A model generated the notes under the pieces. That model had not been told where the DNA came from, made no database searches, and saw only the letters and a program-made list of their open reading frames with translations. A stretch of 57,086 nucleotides of DNA from positions 1-57,086 of the forward strand of contig NZ_JAPNLM010000036.1 in assembly GCF_026627255.1 (NCBI RefSeq), written 5' to 3'. Below are positions 50,644 to 57,086 of this stretch, one piece after another. Made by a program: the position numbers and the translations under genes. Within the stretch, counting starts at the first letter, position 1, and every line of letters starts with the position of its first letter. The stretch comes from Streptomyces antarcticus. GTDB lineage: Bacteria; Actinomycetota; Actinomycetes; Streptomycetales; Streptomycetaceae.

Positions 50644-51828
50644 TCAGGAGGGCGGCTCCTCCGCTCCCACCAGCCACATCGCGAAGAACTGCGCGCCGCC
50701 GCCGTACGCGTGTCCGACCGCCCGGCGGGCGTCCGGAACCTGGTGCTCCCCGGCCTGTCCGCGCACCTGCAGCGCCGCCTCCGCGAAGCGGATCATGCCG
50801 GAGGCCCCGATCGGGTTGGTGGACAGCACCCCGCCGGACGGGTTCACCGGGAGGTCGCCGTCGAGTTCGGTGACCCCGGCCTCGGTGAGCTTCCAGCCCT
50901 CGCCCTCGTCCGCGAAGCCGAGGTTCTCCAGCCACATCGGCTCGTACCAGGAGAACGGCACGTACATCTCGACCGCGTCGATCTCCCGGCGCGGATCGGT
51001 GATCCCCGCCTGCCGGTAGACGTCCGCGGCGCAGTCCTTGCCCGCCTGCGGGGACACGAAGTCCTTCCCGGCGAACAGCGTGGGCTCGCTGCGCATCGCC
51101 CCGCCGTGCACCCAGGCAGGCGGCCTCGGCGAACGGGCCGCTCCGGCGCGGTCGGTGAGGATCATCGCGCAGGCGCCGTCCGAGGAGGGGCAGGTCTCGG
51201 AGTACCGGATCGGGTCCCACAGCATCGGCGACGCCTGGACCTTCTCCAGGGTGATGTCGTGCTCGTGCAGGTGGGCGTACGGGTTCTTCAGCGCGTTGCG
51301 GCGGTCCTTGTACGCCACCAGGGAGCCCACGGTGTCGGGCGCGCCGGTGCGCCGCATGTACGCGCGCACGTGCGGGGCGAAGAAGCCGCCAGCTCCGGCG
51401 AGCAGCGGCTGCTGGAAGGGGACGGGCAGCGACAGCCCCCACATGGCGTTGGATTCGGACTGCTTCTCGAAGGCGAGGGTCAGGACCGTGCGGTGGACGC
51501 GGGCCGCGACCAGGTTGGCGGCGACGAGGGCGGTGGAGCCGCCGACCGAACCGGCCGTGTGGACACGGAGCATGGGCTTGCCGACCGCGCCGAGGGCGTC
51601 CGCCAGGTATAGCTCGGGCATCATCACCCCCTCGAAGAAGTCGGGGGCCTTGCCGATGACGACCGCGTCGATGTCCGCCCAGGTCAGCTCGGCGTCCGCG
51701 AGGGCGCGGCTCGCGGCCTCCCGGACCAGTCCGGCGATGGAGACGTCGTGCCGGGCGGCGACGTGCTTGGTCTGGCCGATCCCGACGACGGCCACCGGTT
51801 CCTTGCCCGTCGTACTCGTCGCACTCAA
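50644..51828 (-). CDS. Thiolase-fold lipid-transfer-type protein (Ltp2-like), last gene of CoA-ester operon
   Basis: 394 residues from TTG 51828, overlapping the previous stop as TTGA; an AAGGGGA site lies seven bases upstream. Thiolase fold of the SCP-x/Ltp type: DAVVIGKAPDFFEGVMMPEL, MLRVHTAGSVGGSTALVAAN, VNPSGGVLSTNPIGASGMIR and AYGGGAQFFAMW. The nucleophile Cys is missing (HTAGSVGGS), and the catalytic His of GHP is replaced by Asn (TNPIGASG), so ordinary thiolytic cleavage is unlikely. A retro-aldol role with the DUF35 partner, as for Ltp2-ChsH2, is the best inference. Confidence 0.85.
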   Translation of the reverse strand: MSATSTTGKEPVAVVGIGQTKHVAARHDVSIAGLVREAASRALADAELTWADIDAVVIGKAPDFFEGVMMPELYLADALGAVGKPMLRVHTAGSVGGSTALVAANLVAARVHRTVLTLAFEKQSESNAMWGLSLPVPFQQPLLAGAGGFFAPHVRAYMRRTGAPDTVGSLVAYKDRRNALKNPYAHLHEHDITLEKVQASPMLWDPIRYSETCPSSDGACAMILTDRAGAARSPRPPAWVHGGAMRSEPTLFAGKDFVSPQAGKDCAADVYRQAGITDPRREIDAVEMYVPFSWYEPMWLENLGFADEGEGWKLTEAGVTELDGDLPVNPSGGVLSTNPIGASGMIRFAEAALQVRGQAGEHQVPDARRAVGHAYGGGAQFFAMWLVGAEEPPS

Positions 51829-52892
51829 CGGGGGTCCCCTTCCAGGACGGCGACCAGGTTCTGCTGGAGGCAGGGGCCGGAGGTCGCGTGGGCGACGGCC
51901 CGGTCGGACTCGCCGCGGTGGATGCGGGCCGCCGCCTCGCCGATCCGGATCAGTCCGGCGGCCATGACCGGGTTGGCGGCGAGGGCGCCGCCGGAGGGGT
52001 TGACGGCCACGCCGTCGCCGAGGCCGAGCGCCTTGCGGAGCACGACCTCCTGGGAGGAGAACGGCGCGTGCAGTTCTGCCGTGTCCACGGGCCCCTCGAA
52101 GACGCCCGCCTGCTCGGCGGCGATCCGGGTGGACGGGGAGTCGGTGAGGTCGCGCAGGCCCAGGCCGTGGGCCTCGATGCGGTGGTCGATGCCGGTGATC
52201 CAGGCGGGCCGGCCGCACAGCCGCCGCGCCGTGTCCCCCGCGGCCAGGATCACCGCGGCGGCGCCGTCGCCGATCGGCGGGCAGTCGCCGGTGCGCAGCG
52301 GGGCCACCAGGTAGTCGCCCTGGGGGACGGTGCCGGTGAGCTGGGCGTGCGGGTTGGCGGCGGCGTCGGCGCGGCTGCGGGCGCCGATGGCGGCCAGCGC
52401 CTCCTCGTCGGTCTCCCCCGCGTCGACGAGCGCCTGGGCCTGGAGGGCGGCGAGGGCCACCGAGTCGGGCCAGAGCGGGGCGAGGTAGTACGGGTCGAGC
52501 TGGCGGGTGAGGACGTCTCGCACCGAGCCGGGCGAGGACTTCCCGTAGCCGTAGACGAGCGCGGTGTCGGCCTCGCCGGTCTGGATCTTCACCCAGGCCT
52601 CGTACAGGGCCCAGGCGCCGTCCATCTCGACGTGCGACTCGGAGATCGGCGGCCAGGCGCCGACTCCGTCGAGGGTCATCGTGAAGGAGAAGGCCCGGCC
52701 GGCGAGGTAGTCGCTGGAGCCGGAGCAGGTGAAGCCGATCTCGCCGGCCTTCAGTCCGGTCTGGGCCAGGACCTGGTGCAGCACCGGCATGACCATCTCG
52801 ACTTCGCTGAGCTCGTCGGTGCGGCGCAGGTGGTCGCTCTGCGCGAAGGCGACGACGGCGACTTCCCGTGCGTGCCTGCTCGTCCTGGCCAT
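51825..52892 (-). CDS. Thiolase-fold lipid-transfer-type protein (Ltp-like)
   Basis: 355 residues from ATG 52892, whose A overlaps the DUF35 stop (TGATG). Thiolase fold: EIGFTCSGSSDYLAGRAFSF, ISESHVEMDGAWALYEAW, NPSGGALAANPVMAAGLIRI and ATSGPCLQQNLVAVLEG. As in the downstream paralogue the nucleophile Cys and the GHP His are not seen (ISESHVEMDGA, ANPVMAAGL). Probably forms a complex with the paralogue or with the double-OB DUF35 protein. Co-translated with both neighbours. Confidence 0.85.
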   Translation of the reverse strand: MARTSRHAREVAVVAFAQSDHLRRTDELSEVEMVMPVLHQVLAQTGLKAGEIGFTCSGSSDYLAGRAFSFTMTLDGVGAWPPISESHVEMDGAWALYEAWVKIQTGEADTALVYGYGKSSPGSVRDVLTRQLDPYYLAPLWPDSVALAALQAQALVDAGETDEEALAAIGARSRADAAANPHAQLTGTVPQGDYLVAPLRTGDCPPIGDGAAAVILAAGDTARRLCGRPAWITGIDHRIEAHGLGLRDLTDSPSTRIAAEQAGVFEGPVDTAELHAPFSSQEVVLRKALGLGDGVAVNPSGGALAANPVMAAGLIRIGEAAARIHRGESDRAVAHATSGPCLQQNLVAVLEGDPR

Positions 52893-53860
52893 CAGATGAG
52901 CTCCTTGTACGCGTCGTAGTCCGCGTCCGGCTCGCCGGTGGGGCGGTAGTGGTCGGGGTGGCGGCCGCCTTCGGTCCACACCGGTTCGACGCGCAGCCCC
53001 ATGCGGACCTGGTCGTACGGGATGCCACCGATCCGGCCGTGGAGGGCGAGGCCGGCACCGTCGAGGGCGATGTGGGCGTAGACGTAGGGGACTTCGATGT
53101 CGAGGTTCCGCGCCTTGATGTTGACGATGCAGTAGGTGGTGACGGTCCCGGCGGGGCCGACCTCCACCTGGTCGGTGGTGGCGACGCCGCAGGTGGGGCA
53201 GGCGCCGCGGGGCGGGACGTAGACCTTGCGGCAGGAGGGGCAGCGCTCGCCGACGGTCTTGCGTTCGGCGAGGGCGTTGATGTAGGCGGTCTGGGCACGG
53301 CCGGGGCTGTACGTGTAGTCCAGGCGGGCTTCGGCGACGATCCCGGTGACGGCGTCGGCGAACACCCCGTCGTGCGGGGCGGCTCCGGCGTCCGCGGCGT
53401 CCGCGGCGCCCTCGTGGGGCTCGAAGCAGGCGATGTCGGTGATGGCCCCGATGCGGTCGGCGGCCCACCGCACCCGTACCCGCATGCCGGTGCGCACGGC
53501 TGCGGGGCCGGGGGCGTCGAGGGCGTGCAGGATCGCGGTGTCCGCGCCGTCGAGGGTGACGAGGACCCAGGCGAAGGGGGTGGCGAGGGGCTGGTTCGGG
53601 CGGGGGGCGGGGTTCCACGCCCAGGTGGTGACGGTGCCGGTGGCGGCGACCTCGACGAGGTCGCGGATCTCCTCGGCGGTGACGGGGTCGTACTCGGTCG
53701 GCGGGACCATCACCTTGCCGTCGGAGGTCCGCACGCCGAGCACGACGCCTTCGCGAAGGCCGGTGAGGAAGGCGCTCTGGACGGGCCCGAGGGAACGGGT
53801 GAAGGGGAACTCGACGACGAGGGGCGCGCGGAGCACGTCGGGTGGGGAGGCGGCTGTCAT
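52892..53860 (-). CDS. Double OB-fold DUF35 protein (Zn ribbon), thiolase/Ltp partner
   Basis: 322 residues comprising two DUF35-like modules. The N-terminal one (about 1-150: VLGVRTSDGKVMVPPTEYDP, ATGTVTTWAWNPAPRPNQPL) lacks Cys. The second (about 180-300) has the Zn ribbon GERCPSCRKVYVPPRGACPT and the OB part VGPAGTVTTYCIVNIKARNL. DUF35 proteins bind acyl-CoA and shape thiolase/Ltp active sites, as ChsH2-DUF35 does for Ltp2. ATG 53860 has GGAG upstream. First gene of the operon with the two thiolase-fold proteins. Confidence 0.88.
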   Translation of the reverse strand: MTAASPPDVLRAPLVVEFPFTRSLGPVQSAFLTGLREGVVLGVRTSDGKVMVPPTEYDPVTAEEIRDLVEVAATGTVTTWAWNPAPRPNQPLATPFAWVLVTLDGADTAILHALDAPGPAAVRTGMRVRVRWAADRIGAITDIACFEPHEGAADAADAGAAPHDGVFADAVTGIVAEARLDYTYSPGRAQTAYINALAERKTVGERCPSCRKVYVPPRGACPTCGVATTDQVEVGPAGTVTTYCIVNIKARNLDIEVPYVYAHIALDGAGLALHGRIGGIPYDQVRMGLRVEPVWTEGGRHPDHYRPTGEPDADYDAYKELI

Positions 53861-54210
53861 GGCGGGCAACTCCGATGCGGTTGGTTCCGGTACGGACGGA
53901 CGACGAACGCGAACCTCGGCCGGACGGCCGGCCCCGGACCCCGGCCGGCGCCCGAGGGCGGGGGCGAGCACCGGGCCCTCACTCGTGTGAGGCCAGGGAC
54001 CACCTCCAGCCCCGCCGGCGTTTGAGGCGCGGGGTCCGGGGCGGCGCCCCGGTCCTGAGCCCCGGCGGGGATCGAGGCAGGGTCCGGCTGGGGGCCCGGC
54101 GGCGGCCCCGGCCGAGCCGTGAGGGGTCCGGGGCGCCGCCCCGACGGGCCCCGGCGGGGGCCGGGAGACGGGCGCGAACCCGTAGCGGGAGCGAAGCGGC
54201 GGGGCCCGGA
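53861..54210. other. 350-base spacer with Streptomyces-type GC repeat elements
   Basis: No gene is seen. It contains a widespread Streptomyces intergenic sequence, CCAGCCCCGCCGGCGTTTGA followed by GGCGCGGGGTCCGGGGCGGC, at about 54006-54051. A similar GGTCCGGGGCGCCGCCCC lies near 54125. These can form strong stem-loops and may separate crotonase from the DUF35 operon transcriptionally. Confidence 0.55.
54006..54051. repeat. Streptomyces intergenic GC-rich repeat element
   Basis: The stretch CCAGCCCCGCCGGCG then TTTGAGGCGCGGGGTCCGG and GGCGGCGCCCCGG matches the type seen scattered through streptomycete genomes; it forms a stem-loop (GGGGCGGCGCCCC). Confidence 0.6.
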
Positions 54211-55011
54211 CTACTCGCGGCGGTACACCGCGGGCCGCTTCTCCGCGAAGGCCCGCGCCCCCTCCTTGGCGTCGGTCGTGTCGAAGACCGGCCACCCCCG
54301 CAGCAGTTCCGCCGCCAGACCCTCCCGCTCGGTCATCTCGGCGGTCTCGTACACGGAGGCCTTCACCGCCTCCACTGCCAGCGGCCCGCACGCGTTGATC
54401 CGCTCGGCGATCTCCAGCGCCGCCGCCAGCGCCGTGCCGTCGGGCACCACCTGCCCGACGAGTCCGATCCGGGCCGCCTCGGCCGCCGCGTACGGGCGCC
54501 CCGTGAGCAGCATCTCCAGGGCGTGCGTGCGCGGGATCTGGCGGGGCAGCCGCACCGTGGAGCCGCCGATGGGGAAGAGCCCCCGTTTGACCTCGAAGAG
54601 CCCGAAGGTGGCGCTCTCGCCCGCGACCCGGATGTCGGTGCCCTGCAGGATCTCGGTCCCGCCGGCCACGCAGTAGCCCTCCACCGCCGCGATGACCGGC
54701 TTGCGCGGCCGGTGGTGGCGGAGCATCGCCTTCCAGTGCAGGTCGGGGTCGGCCCGGAGGCGGTCCCGGTACTGGTCGCCCGCCATGCCCTTACCGGCGA
54801 GCGCCTTGAGGTCCATGCCGGCGCAGAAGTCGCCGCCGGCCCCCGTCAGCACCACCGAGCGGATCCCGTCGTCGGCGTCCGCCTCCAGCCAGCCGTCGTA
54901 CAGCCCCACCAGCAGCGGCAGCGAGAGCGCGTTCTTCGCCTCGGGCCTGTTCATGGTGAGCACCAGCGTGGCGCCGTGCCGTTCCACGGTCAGGTGTTCT
55001 GTCCCACCCAT
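54211..55011 (-). CDS. Enoyl-CoA hydratase/isomerase (crotonase) family protein
   Basis: 266 residues. Oxyanion-hole loops: GAGGDFCAGMDLKALAG and VEGYCVAGGTEILQG. Both catalytic Glu of hydratases are present: AGGTEILQ and FGLFEVKRGLFPIGG. So genuine hydration of an enoyl-CoA is plausible. N-terminal VLTMNRPEAKNALSLPLLVG is typical. The start is ATG 55011. A KstR-like motif TAGAACAGGTTGCA lies 24 bases upstream of the start. Divergent from the acyl-CoA synthetase gene; same strand as the DUF35/thiolase set but 350 bases away. Confidence 0.92.
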   Translation of the reverse strand: MGGTEHLTVERHGATLVLTMNRPEAKNALSLPLLVGLYDGWLEADADDGIRSVVLTGAGGDFCAGMDLKALAGKGMAGDQYRDRLRADPDLHWKAMLRHHRPRKPVIAAVEGYCVAGGTEILQGTDIRVAGESATFGLFEVKRGLFPIGGSTVRLPRQIPRTHALEMLLTGRPYAAAEAARIGLVGQVVPDGTALAAALEIAERINACGPLAVEAVKASVYETAEMTEREGLAAELLRGWPVFDTTDAKEGARAFAEKRPAVYRRE

Positions 55012-55034
55012 TGCCGTCCTCCCGTCTCAAGACC

Positions 55035-55048
55035 TAGAACAGGTTGCA
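55035..55048. promoter_or_regulatory. KstR-like operator
   Basis: TAGAACAGGTTGCA matches the actinobacterial KstR consensus TNNAACNNGTTNNA at all ten fixed positions. It lies 24 bases from the crotonase start in the divergent crotonase/acyl-CoA synthetase promoter. KstR controls cholesterol/steroid catabolism genes in mycobacteria and rhodococci. A 14-base motif of this kind can occur by chance, but its position supports it. Confidence 0.5.
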
Positions 55049-55076
55049 GTAGGGGCGAGTGCAGTTCAATAGTTTT

Positions 55077-55091
55077 CTGACACTCAGTCAG
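55077..55091. promoter_or_regulatory. Palindrome between crotonase and acyl-CoA synthetase genes
   Basis: CTGAC-ACTCA-GTCAG, perfect 5-bp arms, flanked by TTTT on both sides (TTTTCTGACACTCAGTCAG). It resembles the element upstream of the KstD-like gene at 43233-43253. Candidate operator for a TetR-type acyl-CoA or lipid regulator. Confidence 0.5.
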
Positions 55092-55198
55092 TTTTCTTGG
55101 ACGGCTCCCTTCCCACTTGCGGTGGGCGGCGCTCTAATGGCCGCCGAGCAGACCAGCCATGGGTCCGGCCATGGGAACTGTCAGGGTCAGGAGGAACG

Positions 55199-56836
55199 GT
55201 GGAGTACAACCTTGCCGACCTGTTCGAGTCGGTCGTGGACGTGGTCCCGGACCGCGAGGCCCTCGTGTACGTGGACCACCCGGGGACCGGCTCCGAGCGC
55301 CGCCTCACGTACGCGGAGCTGGACGCGGCGGCGAACCGCATCGCGCACCACCTGCTGGACAGCGGGCTGATGGCCGGCGAGCACCTGGGCCTGCACCTCT
55401 ACAACGGGGTCGAGTACCTGCAGACCGTGCTGGCCTGCCTGAAGGCCAGACTGGTACCGGTGAACGTCAACTACCGCTATGTCGAGGAGGAACTGGTCTA
55501 CCTCTACAACGACGCCGACCTCGCCGCCCTCGTCTTCGAGGGCGAGTTCACCGCACGCGTCGCGGCCGCGCTGCCGCAGACCCCGGGGCTCCGCCACCTG
55601 ATCCGGGTGGGCGCGGCCCCCGGGGACGCCCCGGAGCCGCCGATCGCGCCGGTCGCGTACGCGGACGCCGAGGCGTCCGGCTCGCCCGAGCGCGGATTCC
55701 CGGCCCGCAGCGCCGACGACCTCTTCATCATCTACACCGGCGGCACGACCGGGATGCCCAAGGGCGTGATGTGGCGGGCGGAGGACCTCTTCTTCGCGGG
55801 GCTGTTCGGCGGCGAGCCAACGGGCGAGCCGGTGAAGCGGCCGGAGGAACTGGCCGAGCGGGTGGCCGCGCGCGGCGCCGGGCTCACCTTCTTCCCCGCT
55901 CCCCCGCTGATGCACGGCACCTCGACCCTGACCTCGTTCATCGCGTTCAACTACGGCCAGCGGGTGGTCATCCACCGCAAGTACGCGCCGGAGGAGGTGC
56001 TCCGGACCATCGAGAAGGAGAAGGTCTCCAGCGTGTCCCTGGTGGGCGACGCGATGCTCAGGCCCCTCATAGACGCCCTGAACGGCCCCCTGAAGGGGAC
56101 GGACCTGTCCTCGCTGTTCAGCGTCTCCTCGTCCGGCGCGATCATGTCGGAGACGGTGCGCGCGGAGTTCCAGCGGCTGGTCCCGAACGTGATGCTCCTG
56201 AACAACTTCGGGTCGTCCGAGTCCGGGTCGAACGGCCGGGCCACGGACGACTCGGGCCCGGAGAAGGGCTTCCGGCTGGAGGTCAACGAGCGTACGCAGG
56301 TGGTCGATCCGGTGACCTACGAGCCCGTCCCGGTGGGCGTGCCGGGCCGGCTGGCGCAGCGCGGCCACGTCCCGCTGGGCTACTACAACGACCCGGCGAA
56401 GACCGCCGAGACCTTCTTCAGGAAGGGCGCGGAGCGCTGGGTGCTGCTCGGCGACATGGCGACCGTGGACGAGGCGGGCATCGTGACGGTCCTCGGGCGC
56501 GGCTCGCAGTGCATCAACACGGGCGGCGAGAAGGTCTACCCGGAAGAGGTCGAACAGGCGCTGAAGTCCCATCCGGACGTGTACGACGCCCTGGTCGCGG
56601 GCGTCTCCGATCCGACGTGGGGCAGCCACGTGGCCGCGGTGGTCCAGGTCCGGGCGGGCGCGCCGGTCCCGAGCCTGGACGAGATCCAGAGCCACTGCCG
56701 CACGAAGCTGGCCGGGTACAAGATCCCGCGCCAGCTGGTCATCGCCCCCGCCATCCAGCGCTCGCCCAGCGGCAAGGCGGACTACCGGTGGGCGAAGTCG
56801 GTGGCGACGGAGGCGGATTCCGCACCGGCGGGGTGA
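55199..56836 (+). CDS. Acyl-CoA synthetase (FadD-like AMP-forming ligase)
   Basis: 545 residues of the adenylate-forming (ANL) family: phosphate loop IYTGGTTGMPKGVMWRAEDL, MHGTSTLTSFIAFNYGQRVV, VMLLNNFGSSESGSN, and RWVLLGDMATVDEAGIVTVL followed by GRGSQCINTGGEKVYPEEVE. The C-terminal catalytic Lys lies in SPSGKADYRWAK. It activates a fatty or steroid side-chain acid to its CoA ester. The start is GTG 55199 with AGGAGGAAC upstream. Divergent from the crotonase, presumably co-regulated through the shared promoter. Confidence 0.93.
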   Translation: MEYNLADLFESVVDVVPDREALVYVDHPGTGSERRLTYAELDAAANRIAHHLLDSGLMAGEHLGLHLYNGVEYLQTVLACLKARLVPVNVNYRYVEEELVYLYNDADLAALVFEGEFTARVAAALPQTPGLRHLIRVGAAPGDAPEPPIAPVAYADAEASGSPERGFPARSADDLFIIYTGGTTGMPKGVMWRAEDLFFAGLFGGEPTGEPVKRPEELAERVAARGAGLTFFPAPPLMHGTSTLTSFIAFNYGQRVVIHRKYAPEEVLRTIEKEKVSSVSLVGDAMLRPLIDALNGPLKGTDLSSLFSVSSSGAIMSETVRAEFQRLVPNVMLLNNFGSSESGSNGRATDDSGPEKGFRLEVNERTQVVDPVTYEPVPVGVPGRLAQRGHVPLGYYNDPAKTAETFFRKGAERWVLLGDMATVDEAGIVTVLGRGSQCINTGGEKVYPEEVEQALKSHPDVYDALVAGVSDPTWGSHVAAVVQVRAGAPVPSLDEIQSHCRTKLAGYKIPRQLVIAPAIQRSPSGKADYRWAKSVATEADSAPAG

Positions 56837-56876
56837 CCGCGGCCGCGTCCCGCGGAGCGGACCACAGGACGTGACG

Positions 56877-56912
56877 CGCCCGGGCCGGCCGGTGGACCGG
56901 CCCGCCCGGGCG
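56877..56912. terminator. Long GC stem-loop terminator
   Basis: Arms 56877-56893 and 56896-56912 (17 bp, one mismatch) around a 2-base centre (effectively a slightly larger loop), 41 bases past the acyl-CoA synthetase stop at 56836. Confidence 0.7.
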
Positions 56913-56959
56913 ACGACGGCTCTGACCGCACGCGCTGACGGGGGAGGCCGCGGACGTCT

Positions 56960-57086
56960 CTAGTGCGTTGTCCACGAACGTTCGCCGGGCTGGGTGACCG
57001 GGCGGTTGGTGTTCGGGATGCTGGTTCTGTCAGCCTCACTCTCGATGGCAACATGTTCGCTGTTGAGGGTGGGGTCGTGGATGGCA
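56960..57086 (-). CDS. Possible 3' end of a minus-strand gene, cut by window edge
   Basis: From the edge an open frame encodes AIHDPTLNSEHVAIESEADR, then TSIPNTNRPVTQPGERSWTT-H before a TAG at 56960-56962 (about 41 residues). It has lower GC than neighbours. No family is recognised. It could be the end of a transposase or of an ordinary gene, or non-coding. Confidence 0.3.
   Translation of the reverse strand, partial: AIHDPTLNSEHVAIESEADRTSIPNTNRPVTQPGERSWTTH

Noticed and set aside
1..57086. tRNA, rRNA or complete transposon
   Set aside because: No tRNA cloverleaf, rRNA motif or transposase with terminal repeats was recognised by reading.

Overview
The window is chromosomal DNA of a Streptomyces-type actinomycete. 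The base composition is very GC-rich with strong GC bias at third codon positions. The gene content is typical of the genus: a Streptomyces subtilisin inhibitor, class F sortase with a CHRD protein, roadblock/LC7 proteins, a DUF397 protein, a PAS-SpoIIE phosphatase, an NsdA/NsdB-like regulator, Tat-type signals and many regulators. No rRNA, tRNA, CRISPR array or complete insertion sequence was found.

Region 1 (1-16 kb) is a mosaic of small housekeeping or accessory genes and broken genes. It holds a sugar O-acetyltransferase, a GH3 beta-glucosidase remnant, an HD hydrolase next to an ATP-dependent RNA ligase (a possible RNA-repair pair), an SDR oxidoreductase, a Ser/Thr kinase remnant, a membrane-anchored peptidoglycan-binding protein and an LARTG cell-wall protein. 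These are followed by a multiply frameshifted MFS pseudogene, a lipoprotein, a P-loop kinase-like protein, an S24/S26-like ORF running out of frame into a GNAT, a WYL regulator divergent from a DUF3224 gene across a perfect palindrome, a P-type ATPase tail, and a CHRD protein with a class F sortase.

Region 2 (16-24 kb) starts with the most unusual gene, a ribosome-inactivating-protein (rRNA N-glycosylase) homologue in locally lower-GC DNA. Then come a 910-residue secreted beta-propeller/FN3/LamG/DNRLRE protein, a cyclic-nucleotide-binding-fold protein, the SSI protease inhibitor, an internally deleted GNAT, a secreted protein and a VOC/PhnB protein.

Region 3 (24-35 kb) has a large GT2-CDP-glycerol glycerophosphotransferase (wall polymer synthesis) and, upstream on the same strand, a cluster of three roadblock/LC7 proteins, a DUF4388 protein and a lone IclR-type helix-turn-helix. 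TetR and PucR-type regulators, an APC (KimA-like) permease and a SHOCT membrane protein follow.

Region 4 (35-57 kb) holds a molybdenum hydroxylase pair (2Fe-2S plus molybdopterin subunits), a PAS-PP2C phosphatase, an NsdA/NsdB-like regulator, an APH-fold kinase, a 3-ketosteroid delta1-dehydrogenase-like flavoprotein, an ATPase regulator of the LAL type that lacks its HTH, an ACT protein and a DUF397 protein. It ends with a CoA-ester catabolic cluster: two thiolase-fold Ltp-like proteins, a double-OB DUF35 protein and a crotonase, divergent from an acyl-CoA synthetase. A KstR-like operator sits in that divergent promoter. The KstD-like gene and this cluster together suggest steroid or related polycyclic/branched acyl-CoA degradation.
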